Assembly (NCBI GenBank): GCA_001414345.1
Contig: LLCB01000288.1
Coordinates: 1 to 64,000, forward strand
Reading direction: 5' to 3'
DNA length: 64,000 bases
Source of the DNA: Hymenoscyphus infarciens
Lineage: Eukaryota; Ascomycota; Leotiomycetes; Helotiales; Helotiaceae
Each line of letters opens with the position of its first letter. The stretch's first letter is position 1. The notes beneath the pieces were generated by a model. The model saw only the letters and a program-made list of their open reading frames with translations, did not search any database and was not told where the DNA came from. A program made the translations under genes and the position numbers. Positions 12,349 to 23,331 of this stretch are shown here, piece by piece.

Positions 12349-13540
12349 ATGAACAGCTTCGAATTTACGAACCCCGACACATTTGACAAAGGCGAATCAG
12401 AAGATTCCATTTCCATTTCCATGTTCTTTGACTTTGAATCTCCTCCACCATCTTTCGACGTCGAGTTTCCCGCAATGAATACACCCTCTCCACCTCGTGA
12501 AGCCTCGCCCCCTCCCTCCAAACCCACAACCACCACCACAGCCCCGAGAGGAGGAATTCGAGTGTCACTAGCCTGTATACCTGTAAGCAACTATCACCCA
12601 CTCCAAACATGCTTCTTCTAAGCACCCAACTAATTATCAGATTAGTGTCGAAGCCGTCATGTCAAGTGTGGTGCCGAGATGCCGGCATGCTCACGTTGCC
12701 AGACTGACGATAAGCCATGTTTCTACGCCAAATCCCGACGGGGAATGCGCGATCGTAGTGCGCCCAAGAATTCCAAATCAGCATCCAATAAAGCATCACC
12801 GTCTCCAGACTTCCGACAACCTCAGACGCATGACAATCTTGGCTTTGGGAGCTATAATCTTGGGAATGAGCCATGGGGGACTCAGAGCTCGAGCGCGTCG
12901 AGTTCGGTGTCTGGAAGCATCGATGGGAGGTTTGCTAGTGCGCTTGAGGATGTTCAACCGACGAGTACGAGGAGGTTAATTGATTTGTTTTACGCGTATG
13001 TTCCACCCTCCCCACCATCTCTCGCGAGTTTGACTAACAAGACATAGATACTTCTACAAAGCTCACCCTTTTCTCCTCCCACGGTACTACCTTCTCGCTC
13101 GTCTTCAAACCGACCCCGTATCTCTCTCCAACCTCGTCCCAGTAATATCCTACATCGGGGCCCTCTACGATCCGTCCATCTCCTCAACTCACTTCCGCGA
13201 CTTGGCTCTCGCTCAAATCGACTCTCCTTCTTTCCCTGTTCATGGATTCTCGGTTCAAACGCTTCTACTGACGGCCATCGCATTACATTGCGAGGACTTT
13301 GTGGATCTTGGCAGGGGTGTGCTTGAGAGAGCGACTTGGATGGCCATTGAGCTTGGGATGAATAGTTTTGAGTTTGCGGAGGTGGAGACGGATTCTGTTT
13401 TGGGCGAGAGTTGGAGGAGAACTTATTGGGGGATTTGCGCTACGGAGAGGATGTTTGCTGGGTCGAATCTGGGGAATGGGAGTACGATTGGGAATGGAGT
13501 TGGGATGGGGGAGGAGGGATTTATTGAGGGGTTTGCTTGA
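12349..13540 (+). CDS. Zn2Cys6 transcription regulator, three exons, short C-terminus
   Basis: Exons are 12349-12582, 12646-12995 and 13048-13540, about 358 residues. The first intron falls inside the zinc cluster. Splicing gives C76-x2-C79-x6-C86-x6-C93-x2-C96-x6-C103, a perfect Gal4-type binuclear cluster with a basic loop (CRSRHVKC). The second intron (GTATGT, branch GACTAAC, ACATAG) joins DLFYA to YFYKAHPFLLPRYYLL, the start of a fungal-specific transcription factor middle homology region that continues to ESWRRTYWGICATERMFAG. The protein then stops at 13538, soon after the WxxxYW motif where relatives usually run several hundred residues more. The overlapping frame at 13537-13728 begins SSVPLDIEGVG, which could be the original continuation after a one-base frameshift. 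The gene may thus be truncated or a young pseudogene. Its target is unknown. Confidence 0.75.
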
Positions 13541-16500
13541 GTTCTGTGCCTTTGGATATTGAAGGGGTGGGTTTGTGGAATACGAAGAGCATGATTCGGC
13601 GTTTGGGTGGCATCTTGGTTCTTGGAGAAAGCATTGTTTTGGATTTGGAGTTTGGGCGCGTTGGCTTTCGGTGTTTGGGGGATGAGTGCGTTTTGTTTTG
13701 TTTCTCTGTTGTTTCTACGGGCTCTTAGACGAGAGTAATGAATGGGTTGCTGGACAATTACACTAGTAAGAAGAGGGGTATATACCGGTTAGCGATAGAT
13801 GAGAATAAAAAGTCTCTACACTGTTTAAACAACCTAACACGCATTCGGGACAACTTAATCGTGCAACAAATGTATCCTCGTTTTCACCCGCTCAAATTAT
13901 CTTTCACATCTCAACGTCATGGTCAATTCCCACTTCACAAAAGCAAAACCCCGGAAAACAACTGAAGGAGCAAACCTCCAACCAGTCAAAAATTCTTCCT
14001 CGTATTGAAGATGGGAATCCTTCTGGGGATCCCAATCCCACTCGGCCGGCAGTTGGTGGCGATATTTCTCTCAAGAACTGACACGTGGGAATGTGGGAAT
14101 GGAACGTGGCGTGGGATTGAGAAGGAGTGGGTTCTGCATGTTAGACTAGGCAAGGAGAAGTGGATGAAGCATAAGGGGATGGGAGAAAGACAGGGAAGTT
14201 GGGGGAGATCAGGTTAAACGAAGTATGAGGCGGCATACAAGCGGTATTTTCCTCCTGAGAAGGCGGGTAAAGATACCTACCTGGGGTTCGAGTTTCGGAT
14301 CGGTGTGTGCTTTACTTGGCAGTACTGTCCTTCTTACTTGGGTTTTTGGTTGGGAACCTGGGGTTTTCTTCCCGTGTTTTCATGGAGGTTTACTTGATGG
14401 TACGGGGGCGGGAAGGGGATTGGCTGAAGCGAGTTAAGAACTGTGGGGGCTGATGTATAACTTGAGAATATTAAAGTATTTGGATAACCGTTGAGATTAA
14501 AGCATGCAAAGTGCGTATATGTTCAACTGTGGGGGTTAATTAGCACACGATGCGGCCGCAGGCCGCAAAATTTCTTGCTATGTGGCTGGTCGTTGCACAA
14601 TTCGATATTTGGAATTTGCTGGACTTTGATGTACATGTGGTTTAAGGCGAAGTCAGTGGAAGAGTAAGGTTAAACCAAATCAGGAATCGAGATTGGGAAA
14701 AGGGGAGAGAATAATGGTTAACGGCCTGATATGGTCGCCGACCAAAAGTGCCCAGACCTTGTTTGGAGGCATGGTTGGCGATTTAACGTCAGGGGATAGT
14801 GGTCACTGATTAGTTGCTTCCGTTGGGAGGCGGTGATTTGTAAGTCGTTGTACTCGTTTGAGGCGAAATGTCGCGTAACCGCTAGGCGTTTTTCCTTATA
14901 CCATATGCCTGTATTTCTCCCTCTCCTCGGTCTGGACCTCGTATTCTCATTTTCTCCTCGTAAATTCACAAACTGGGGTATTTGGGAAACCTTGTAGGTT
15001 TTGGTTTGAGATCCTTCCGATAACCAGTTATTTCTTCCCCCCCCCCTTTTCTCCTCTCCCCTCCCCGCTCTTTGAAGTTCTCCCCTGAAAGTTATCCTGT
15101 GTTCTTGATCCGGCTGTGCATACCGCATTTCTCGTGTTTTGGCTAACCGAGAGGGGCAAGTTTTGTGTTCGTGTATGTGTGGTGCAGAGCTTGTGGAAGG
15201 GAGGTTTTGGCGGTCTGGGTATACTTGATGTTTTCGAGGTCGCGTTGATAAGGTGTTTCGATTTGTGTTATTTATTGGTTGATTTTTGCGAGTTGAGGAG
15301 GGGACTTTTGAGTGAGTGTTTGGTGTGAGTTTTACCTTCATAATGTTAGGTTTTATAAGATTCTGGTTTTTAGAATGGTTTATCTAAAGTTGGAATCAAT
15401 TGCTATGTTAGTGTTGAGACTGCATGTTCTATGCTTAGTGAGTTATCCTTTGGTTGTTGTTATTGTTGATGGGGTTTAATCGGAGACCGTTCAAACCTTC
15501 CTCCAGTACTATCCCTTTCGTTTAGCACACTTTCAAATTACCTGCAACCATAAAACGACCACACAATCAAGCACCTCTGCGATTACTTTCCTCTGTGCCC
15601 TGCCATGATATGCCGAATCTGCCTTCGGCTATGCTGCTTCGAAGTGAAATACTCTATCTCATGCCCTTCGATTACCATAGCTATGGTCGTGCATATTCGA
15701 ATCATCCGTGTTCCAGGTGAAATATGGAGGAAGTGGGATATGTGGTTGTTTTTGGTTTAGATTTCAAAGTTCGAAAATCTTGTATTCGTGGAATCGTGGC
15801 GGAGAGGAGGATTTTTCGATCGAGGTGTCAAATTTGCTTTCGATGGGAGGATGGAGACGGGAGGAAGGAGATGGGAGGAAGGAGATCCTGGCTTCGATAA
15901 GAGTATTGACCTGCCAAATTAATAGCTGTGCGATTAAGTGACGAATATCTTGCCAGTGTGTTTTTGATGTTGGATTCGGTATTCGTGTGGAGTTTGGTGG
16001 CTGTGAGGAGTTTCGATGGGTTTGATGACTCTCTAGAAGAAAGGATCGACGTGTTGAAGTCCCTGTAGTATTTTTATGTTGGGGGATTCTTGAAGAGACT
16101 GTAATTGCTGCTGGAAATTGGGGAAGGGTTCAAAGCTGCTGGTCAAGAGCGGCGGCTAGGCTGTCGCAAAGTTCGGTTATTGTAGCATTTGCACGTCGCA
16201 TCAACTAGTGGTCGAATTGAGGATTCATATTGAGAATGGATGAAGGCACAAAAAACCAGAAGGTGATGCGCGAGGTGTTTTCGGGAAGATGATTTTGCGA
16301 TGAGATTTAGAAAAGATTGTCGCCAATCTTGAAACTTTCAGTACAGACAACCAGAGAACTTCAACACTGGCCAAGGACCAAACTATATAGCAGCAGACAT
16401 TGAACCCCATACATTCCAACCAAACTTTTCATGATACCCGTCGGTGTACGCAAGTAAGTTCTCTGCTGACGACTCCACCGCATTGCCGAGTTCAAGCAGA

Positions 16501-16867
16501 GAAACCCGCGAAAATGAAGGCCAATGCGGGAAATTTGTTTACTTCACGGACTTTAAAGTGCCTCCATTGCATAGAACTAGACGCAAAGAACACACTGGAA
16601 TTAATGAAAGACAAAACTTTCGTACTCGAAACAAAAGCCGTACGATTTTCAAATTTCAAATCGTGACTGATACCCGGTGTGGATCTGAAGATGGGAAAAT
16701 CGCCAAAATTGGCGTTTATCCCGGGTTATTTCGTCTGATTGGCGGACAAGATTACTGAGCTGGTTAGTGATTGGCTGTTTTTACAAAGCTGAGTTTGAAA
16801 CGTACTAGTTGGTAAGTCCGCAATCTAAAGCACATAAGATAGGCATGATATCTTTAAACTCCGATTT
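13541..16867. other. Intergenic stretch of 3.3 kb, possible frameshifted gene tail
   Basis: The first 190 bp may contain the shifted remainder of the Zn2Cys6 gene. The rest has no supportable gene. A 207-codon minus-strand frame at 14718-15341 is Arg/Thr/Asn-rich, has no domain and lies over a C/T-rich tract, so it is treated as chance. A TGGGAGGATGG-type purine patch near 15845-15885 and a C-run at 15030-15040 are the only low-complexity marks. Confidence 0.5.
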
Positions 16868-18163
16868 TCATGGTATCTTCAAAACCACTTTCCCTCGAAC
16901 CCTTCCTTCTTCCATAAATTTCACAGCTTTCCTCCAACCTTCTCTCTCGTCAAATCCGCCCTGGATCACTTCTTGGATTTCTGTTTTGACCTCGCCTAGA
17001 TCCGCGAGACGAGCGACTTGCTCTAGGTAAGATGATTTCGAATAGAGTGAGATGCAGGCGTATCGAGGACCCCAAATCCAGCCCTTGATGTACCGCAATA
17101 TTTGAGCTGGGTTTGTGAAATATGTGATTGACCCACCGATTGATTTAACATTGGTCTTATCGCCCACGATTGTTACATAGGCACCATTGATGTTGAGAAT
17201 TTGAGGCTAGTTCTGATTAGACTTGGACTCCCGACTTGGACTATTTGGGAAAATGGCAGAGTCACATACAAATGTGGAGAGAAGATCAGTTCCTCCAACG
17301 CAATCAACAATTAAGTCATAGTCTTTTTTCGTGAGCACTCGCTGGGAACTGAGAGCTGATGCCACATCTTGATTAGTGTAGTCGATAACTTCATCAGCGC
17401 CGAGATCCTTGACAAACTCGGTATTCCGAGTGGAACATATAGCTGTTACGTGGCACTCGTATACAACTTTAGCAACTGTGTGACGATCAGCCCTGGACGA
17501 CGAAAATTCAGCTTCAAACCTTGAGTAAAAAAGAAATGAAATCTCACGTTGGACTAGCCAGGACCCTGTACCACCAGAACCTCCGCGTATGACCACCTTC
17601 CTGGGAGAATTATCAGGCAGCAGCGGTGGCAACCAATCTAGACAAGAGAATGCAGTCAAGGCTACAAGTGGTATGGAGGAAGCTTGCTCATGGGTGAGAC
17701 TTGTCGGTTTCTTTGCAACAGGGTCTGAATTCGGGTTGATATTGATATACTCGCTGAATGTGCCTTGGCCGAACTAGAAAGTTGATTAACACTTTTCAAA
17801 TTGATATGGTTTCTTTCCTCAGGCAGAAGCGAAGATATAAAGTGCAAGGAAAAGAAGGCAGGAAAAAAAACCCACAACATGAAATAGTAATCCGAAAATA
17901 TCATCACCTTCCTTCCAACCATTGACTTTACTACCAACCGCGACGACTGTGCCAGAGAAGTCTCTTCCCATTCCCTTGTCACCAGCCACCACACCAACGA
18001 GTCCGGATCTCCATAATTGAACATCAACCGGGTTTATTGATGCCGAACGAACCTTCACAAGAAGCTCGCTTGAGGGGAGTGGCGGGATCTCTTCTTCGTT
18101 CACAAATAGATCTCCGCCGATGCCGTTGAATCGGAGTGCCCGGTTTAGTTTAGGAATCTCCAT
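16868..18163 (-). CDS. Quinone oxidoreductase-like MDR enzyme, four exons
   Basis: Minus-strand exons are 18163-17876, 17773-17548, 17475-17270 and 17206-16868, giving 352 residues; introns are 102, 72 and 63 bp. The N-terminal GroES-like fold has VRSASINPVDVQLWRSG and GRDFSGTVVAVG. The Rossmann part has GGSGGTGSWLVQLAK, completed across the second intron, then ICSTRNTEFVKDLGADEVIDY and YDLIVDCVGG. No zinc-binding Cys/His set is present, so this is the zinc-independent, NADPH-using branch (quinone reductase, enoyl reductase or RTN4IP1-like). In-frame codons extend upstream to 18364, but they are Pro/Ser-rich and the fold starts right after Met at 18163, so that start is preferred. It is divergently arranged with the hot-dog thioesterase gene. 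The substrate cannot be assigned. Confidence 0.87.
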
Positions 18164-18470
18164 GATTTGTTTGGTTTCAGCTTTGGGGGCAATGTGAAGA
18201 TGGCTAGGGTTTGGTGATGGCGTTGTCAAATCCCGAGATAGTAATCCCGATTTGCCATCGGAGTTAATGACAGGCCTCGGTTCGGACTTTATGCTCAGAC
18301 TTTGGCTCTGATTGGTGGGGTACGGGACAGCAGATTTCAACAGAAGACCACTACCCAAAATCACTCATTCACCATTTCAACTTCTTGAATACCCCCTCGA
18401 CTACCCCTTACAATCCTCGGTTGCTTAACGAGGCCACCGCTGTGAACGCTCATCTGTGAAACTACCGACC
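18164..18470. promoter_or_regulatory. Shared divergent promoter between MDR enzyme and thioesterase
   Basis: The two start codons (18163 minus, 18471 plus) face away from each other across 307 bp. No TATA box is obvious. Such a short divergent spacer usually carries promoters for both genes, so co-regulation is plausible but only inferred. Confidence 0.55.
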
Positions 18471-19019
18471 ATGGAGGCAGACGGAGGCTTCATCAACTCC
18501 ATCTCGTGGTGCAGAGACCTGCTTGATAGTCCAGATGTCACGATAGTCCCTACTCCTTCCCGAAGAATCAAGGAGAGCACTGAAGATGCTCTATTCTCTG
18601 AAGCTTTGAAGGACAAAGATACTGTCAGGGACTGCTTGACCTTCCATGACCGACCAGAGTCAGATTCAGCGCTCATTCATCAAGTCAACATGATTGTCAG
18701 TCTGGGATACAAGGTCAACGGATATCCCCACGTTACTCATGGAGGAATGGTTGCTGTTTTGCTTGATGAGGTTATGGGAACTTTATTGGCGTTAAATAAG
18801 CGTCGGGTCGCAATTCCAGGAGTTGAAAGTTCAGTCACCGCCAACTTGAACGTCACATTCCTATTACCTGTCGCCACTCCACAAACAGTTATCTTGAGTT
18901 CTGTATTCAAGAAGATTGAAGGAAGGAAAATTTACATCGAGGCGACATTGAAAGATAACGCTGGGGTTGCTCATGCAAAGGCGGAAGCATTGTGGATTAG
19001 TTTGAAGGAAAAGCTTTGA
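18471..19019 (+). CDS. Hot-dog fold acyl-CoA thioesterase family protein (PaaI-like)
   Basis: A 182-residue single-exon protein. Residues about 65-180 form a 4HBT hot-dog domain with the signature GYPHVTHGGMVAVLLDEVMG, the helix-and-turn that holds the catalytic carboxylate in PaaI/THEM4-type thioesterases (H-G-G then D-E). Later strands (SVTANLNVTFLLPV, GRKIYIEATLKDNAGVAHAKAEALW) complete the fold. These enzymes hydrolyse acyl-CoA thioesters, usually as dimers or tetramers. The start is the ATG at 18471; the frame extends five codons further to a GTG at 18456 that is not used. No targeting signal is clear. Its divergent neighbour is an oxidoreductase, which would suit joint metabolism of an activated acid, but nothing shows it. 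Confidence 0.85.
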   Translation: MEADGGFINSISWCRDLLDSPDVTIVPTPSRRIKESTEDALFSEALKDKDTVRDCLTFHDRPESDSALIHQVNMIVSLGYKVNGYPHVTHGGMVAVLLDEVMGTLLALNKRRVAIPGVESSVTANLNVTFLLPVATPQTVILSSVFKKIEGRKIYIEATLKDNAGVAHAKAEALWISLKEKL

Positions 19020-20104
19020 AAGGAGAGTTGCCTGTGTTGAACATCCGTACCTGTTACGTGATGTGGGTCTTCCTAAACCCTCTTGTATATAAGTAGAAAG
19101 CAATTCCCCTCTGGAATTGCTTAAGTAATATAATAATATCGAACCTCATACTATCCTTTCAACAGCCTGCACGGCATTTCACGAGCCCATTCACACCAAG
19201 GCATCGCAACTGACGGATTGTGTTTGGGGAAAGATCTTTGGAGTTTGTTTTGGTAGAAGGAAGCTCGATGCCCAATGAGATATTGACGTCCAGGCATCTC
19301 CTACGTGCCACGACGGTGACACCAGAAAAATTGAGGTTCTTGATTCCACTCACATCTGCCTGGGGTAGGATATATTCTCATATTCCTCAATCATCAAGAC
19401 CCTCTAAGCCTTTCTCTAGGTCTTTGCATTCAGTCCAAGTCATGTCAATCACATGCCATCTCTGACCGCAGTAGACTTTGGGTGTCTATATAATATGTTT
19501 CTTTGATTCATGTGAGGCATCTTGACTTATATGAGCGGGGTACAAATTCCAGAGAGCTTACACTGACAGAGTTGGGGAATGAGCTTTCCCGAGGATAAGG
19601 GTCAATTACACCAAAAACAAAAAGACCTCGGGGGCCACCTCATCCCGTTAGGCGTGTCAACAAAGAATGGAGTCACTCAATGGTGGAAAGAGAGGGAGAA
19701 CAAGAAGTAGAAATTCCGAGTCGCTAACAAGGATTTAGCTCGCGGAAGCAACCCCTCCGCACCCCACAGCCTCTTCGGGCCGGTATATCCTCAACAACCA
19801 CCGATTTCGTGCCCTATTTCATCATTCCACGTTGATCTTAGATCGTAAATCGCGTGGTTGCTGCATCTACTCAGCCTCAAAGATAGGATATGTCATTCGG
19901 GGAAATTGTTTCCCTATGCGACGGCTCAGGATGTTCTTCCCTTCCGAGTCTCGTCCCCTGAACCTGGTGGTTAATATAAGTGCCGGTACTTTGAAGTCAG
20001 TTTTGAGGGGAAGAGTAGAATTTTGGGGCACTGGATAAATCCCTTCGTGTGGATTTGTGGGATTAATTTGGTTTCTTGTTCGGATGAAGGATTAATAGGG
20101 GTTT
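19020..20104. other. Intergenic region, 1.1 kb
   Basis: No supportable gene. A short AATTCCCCTCTGGAATT inverted repeat near 19101-19117, just after the thioesterase, could help form a 3' end. The rest is upstream sequence of the cellulase gene. Confidence 0.4.
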
Positions 20105-20220
20105 GGTGGGGGATAGTTGTGGGGTATAAAGTATATCCCCAGCGCTGGAAGTTCGTCTCTTCTCTTTTTTCTTTTACTTACTAACAAAGTCTTCTACTCT
20201 GTACCGGTGAATCTTTCAAT
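20105..20220 (+). promoter_or_regulatory. Core promoter of the GH5 cellulase with two CreA-like sites
   Basis: TATAAA at 20125-20130 lies about 90 bp before the ATG. Directly upstream are two GTGGGG hexamers, at 20106-20111 and 20119-20124, both matching SYGGRG, the CreA/Cre1 carbon-repressor consensus. Paired CreA sites are the usual arrangement for functional glucose repression, so repression by glucose is likely. A C/T-rich patch (20157-20178) precedes the start. Confidence 0.6.
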
Positions 20221-21844
20221 ATGTTACTCGTTAAAGCTCTTGCTGCATTGGCAATTGTCGCCGCGGAAAAGGCTGCAGCCACGATATTTTACGCGGGGGT
20301 CGCAGAGAGCTCGGGAGAGTTTGGAGTATGGAGTATGTACACATATCTTTCCGGATTTATTCAAAATTTTGCTTCTTGTACATGGCCGATGGAAACTAGA
20401 ACTCGGTAAAAGACGGAAGGAGAAGGATGTCGTAAACTGACGTCTTTTAGGTGCAACCGCTACCAAGGGAACCGGACTTCCTGGTCGATTCGGGGTTGAT
20501 TATTCGTTTATTGACGAGAAAGCAATTGATGTTTTCGTTGATACCAATAAAGTGAGTAAACCCAACTTTGAAGATATCTACCACAAATACATACCTAAAT
20601 CTGCGTTGTCAACCGGGACAAAAAGGGTTTTTTTTTTGCTAACATTACAAATCAGATCAATCTCTTCCGGATCGCGTTCCTTCTAGAGAGAATGTGTCCC
20701 CCAAGCTATGGACTAGGTGCCAAGTTCAACGAAACTGTAACTCCCCCTCCAGCTTTCTTGCTTTACTCTGCAAATGCTAACCACATGTAACAGCATTTCA
20801 ACCTTTACGCCGATGCGGTCAACTACATTTCCCAGACCAAAGGAGCATATGTCATCTTAGATCCGCATAATTACATGCGATATAACGATCCCAGCTCGCA
20901 GCCAATGTCAGGAAGTGTCATTGGAAACTCGAGTGATGTTACAGCAGCAACGACAAAACAATTCGGGGCATTCTGGAAGGAATTGGCAAAAAGATTTGCT
21001 AAGAATGAGAAAGTCATCTTCTCTATCATGAATGAGGTACGTTCGTGCTTTTCTAGTGACTTCTTGCCAATAAGCTGACGAAATTGAAATAGCCACACGA
21101 CATGGAGACCAGTTTGGTTCTCGCAAATAACCAAGCAGCTGTTGATGGGATTAGAGCATCTGGAGCTAAGCAATTGTGAGTATCTTTCATTCAATCTGAA
21201 AATACCCGCAAAACTTACAAAATTCCAGGATTCTTGCCCCAGGAAATTCCTGGTCTGGAGGTCACAGTTTTACCCAAAGTTGGACCGGTTACTCCCCCTC
21301 CTCCGCCTCAGCACTTGTAACTCTCAAGGATCCACTAAACAACACAGCATTCGACATTCACGAATATCTCGACGTAGATTACTCCGGTTCCCACGCTGTT
21401 TGCGCGTCTCCAGCAGATACCAATCTCGCAGATCTCACCTCCTGGCTCAAGGCCAACAAATTTAAAGCCATGATCACCGAGTTTGGATCTTCGAATGGAA
21501 CGCAATGTCAACCCTACCTCGAAGGAATGCTCGGATACATGAGAGATAATCCTGAGTATATTGGATGGACTGCTTGGGCTGCAGGACCATTTTGGGGGAC
21601 TAATAGTGCTTGTTGTGCCGATTCTAAGCAGTGGGGTAGTTTGGAGCCAGGGAGCAAGGCTTCGGATGGAGGACCGGGAATGTATGAGACTGTTTGTGAG
21701 TTCTTCCCCGGCTGTTTGTTCTTTGAAATGAGGGCTAACTGGTTTCAAATAGGGTTGGCGATTATTCAGAAGTTTGTGCCGAAGGCGTTGGTTTGGAGTG
21801 GGATTAGTAGTGTTACCGGTGGTGCCTTGACTACTAGGGGATAA
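20221..21844 (+). CDS. Secreted GH5 endo-beta-1,4-glucanase, seven exons
   Basis: Exons are 20221-20332, 20451-20551, 20656-20736, 20794-21036, 21093-21175, 21229-21695 and 21753-21844, 392 residues in all. The first 20 residues (MLLVKALAALAIVAAEKAAA) look like a secretion signal. The GH5 core runs from FYAGVAESSGEFG through PGRFGVDY, NLFRIAFLLERMCP and YVILDPHNYMRYN. The general acid/base is E179 in SIMNE, joined to PHDM by the fourth intron. The nucleophile is E291 in ITEFGSSNG. WTAWAAGPFWG forms the Trp-lined cleft. No cellulose-binding module is attached. All six introns have GT-AG ends, and each junction restores family sequence. The enzyme cuts internal cellulose bonds outside the cell. 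The last intron gives TVWLAIIQKF; reading through it would also be possible and would alter only the tail. Confidence 0.9.
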
Positions 21845-22104
21845 GCAAGGAGAGCCTGATTTCGATAAATGAAATATAATGGCAAAATGACAATCGAAAG
21901 GGAGAGGAAGAGGTTCATTTGTATATATGCGAACCGAGAAATCATCTTGTAAAACAACTTTTCTCTACACGCCGAAGTCCTCATGTTTTAAAAATAGCCA
22001 ACAAAGGGAGACGTCACCTGACACCAACAACTACCTAACATTTGGTGATTTCAGAAAGCATCAGCACAGTTTTCATACTCTAGTTCCCCTTGCTACACGC
22101 CATC
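21845..22104. other. Short intergenic gap
   Basis: 260 bp between the cellulase stop and the broken F-box gene. It presumably carries the cellulase 3' UTR; no motif is claimed. Confidence 0.3.
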
Positions 22105-23331
22105 ATGACCTTTGCAAGTGTCTTGACGGAGCGTTGGCGCCCTGTTGATGACCAAGTGTCTGTAGAAAATGGAACCCTTGTTCCGAACTTCGAGGAATAC
22201 ACCTTTCGAGCCTTCCGTCCCGGATACTTTTGGGAGACGACCCAAGGACGAAGGACGGACTTACCAGCGGCCTTCCCCAGGTTTTCTTGACGGAAAGAAT
22301 TCCAGAATGGGACAAAGACACTATCTCTTCTAGAGTCTCTTAACCGACTACCCATTGAAAGTCTTATCGAGATTCTTCCGACTCTCGACCTGCCATCTCT
22401 TATCTCGTTCAGAGATACCAACAGGCGTGCTAGAAATATTGTGGATTCTATTGCTATGTTTCGAAGAGTTGTTTCATTCCCGGGATTGATAGGTGCCGTT
22501 CTGAAACTCCAGTGCAAATTCTTCGATCTTGATCCCCTTCCGCATGCATCGTCAATTCACAATCTTCTTCTTGTGGTCACTTCGGCGATATGTTGCATCT
22601 AATTACCTGCGAACGCTGGTGTTTTCAATGCGGGCAAAAAACACAACCTGCAGTTTGCATTTTACCACCCGAATCGACTTTGCAACCTCTCATGACGACT
22701 TCCGAAGCTCTTGAGAAATTTAGCCATGTTCCACACGTATTCCGCACCCCAGGCAGTTATGGGCTGAATGGAGAGGCAGCTCTGAATGAACGCACACTCG
22801 CGTTCGACCAACAGTCTTTTTTTGCACAGCAAGACGCGTCGTTATGGAAACTTTCGACTTCAACGTCATGGGGAGCCCACCCACTTAATTATGTGGCTGT
22901 TATTCATGCTCCTTACTCTGAAACTGTAACCAAGAGATGGGAGGAAGGATTCATGTGTCGAGCTTGTTCGTTTCAAGGTTGGGAGAGTTTTCCAATAGGT
23001 CAACGTTACGACATACGACCTGGCAAGGATATCTTTCCTGCGTGGGAAGCTCCATGGAGGAGATACACAAAGAAGAGTTGTCAAAAACACATTGAACAAC
23101 ATGGTCGCAATATAAGCATTAAGGCAAGCGGTTGGGGAAAACGATACGCACACGAATACCTCCTTGGTTCGCATAAGAGCTATCCCTCTTCACTGCGAGA
23201 AATGGGCGACTTTTTGTGTAATTGTCGTGACTCGGGGTCTACAGGATTTCATCCACAGCTATACTGTCTATCGTGGAAGCGAGTTTGGGCAGGTTACGTT
23301 GTCCGCCCCTCCAAGGATCTATGCAACTAAG
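22105..23331 (+). pseudogene. Disrupted F-box protein gene
   Basis: The frame opens at an ATG at 22105 (MTFASVLTERWRPVDD) and meets a TGA at 22288-22290. The same frame then resumes with an F-box, LNRLPIESLIEILPTLDLPSL, about 22340-22440. It ends at a TAA near 22600, while an overlapping frame continues from about 22560 with SSCGHFGDMLHLITCERWCFQCGQ. Paired cysteines after an F-box are typical of a large fungal F-box family (SCF ubiquitin-ligase adaptors). That second frame continues to 23330. One stop and one frameshift therefore separate what looks like one protein. No intron removes both: the stop would need an intron of about 17 bp. A sequencing error could explain one lesion, hardly both. 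The last 60 codons look non-homologous. Confidence 0.65.

Noticed and set aside
14718..15341. 207-codon minus-strand frame
   Set aside because: Arg/Thr/Asn-rich, no domain, lies over a pyrimidine-rich tract; no supporting start context or introns.
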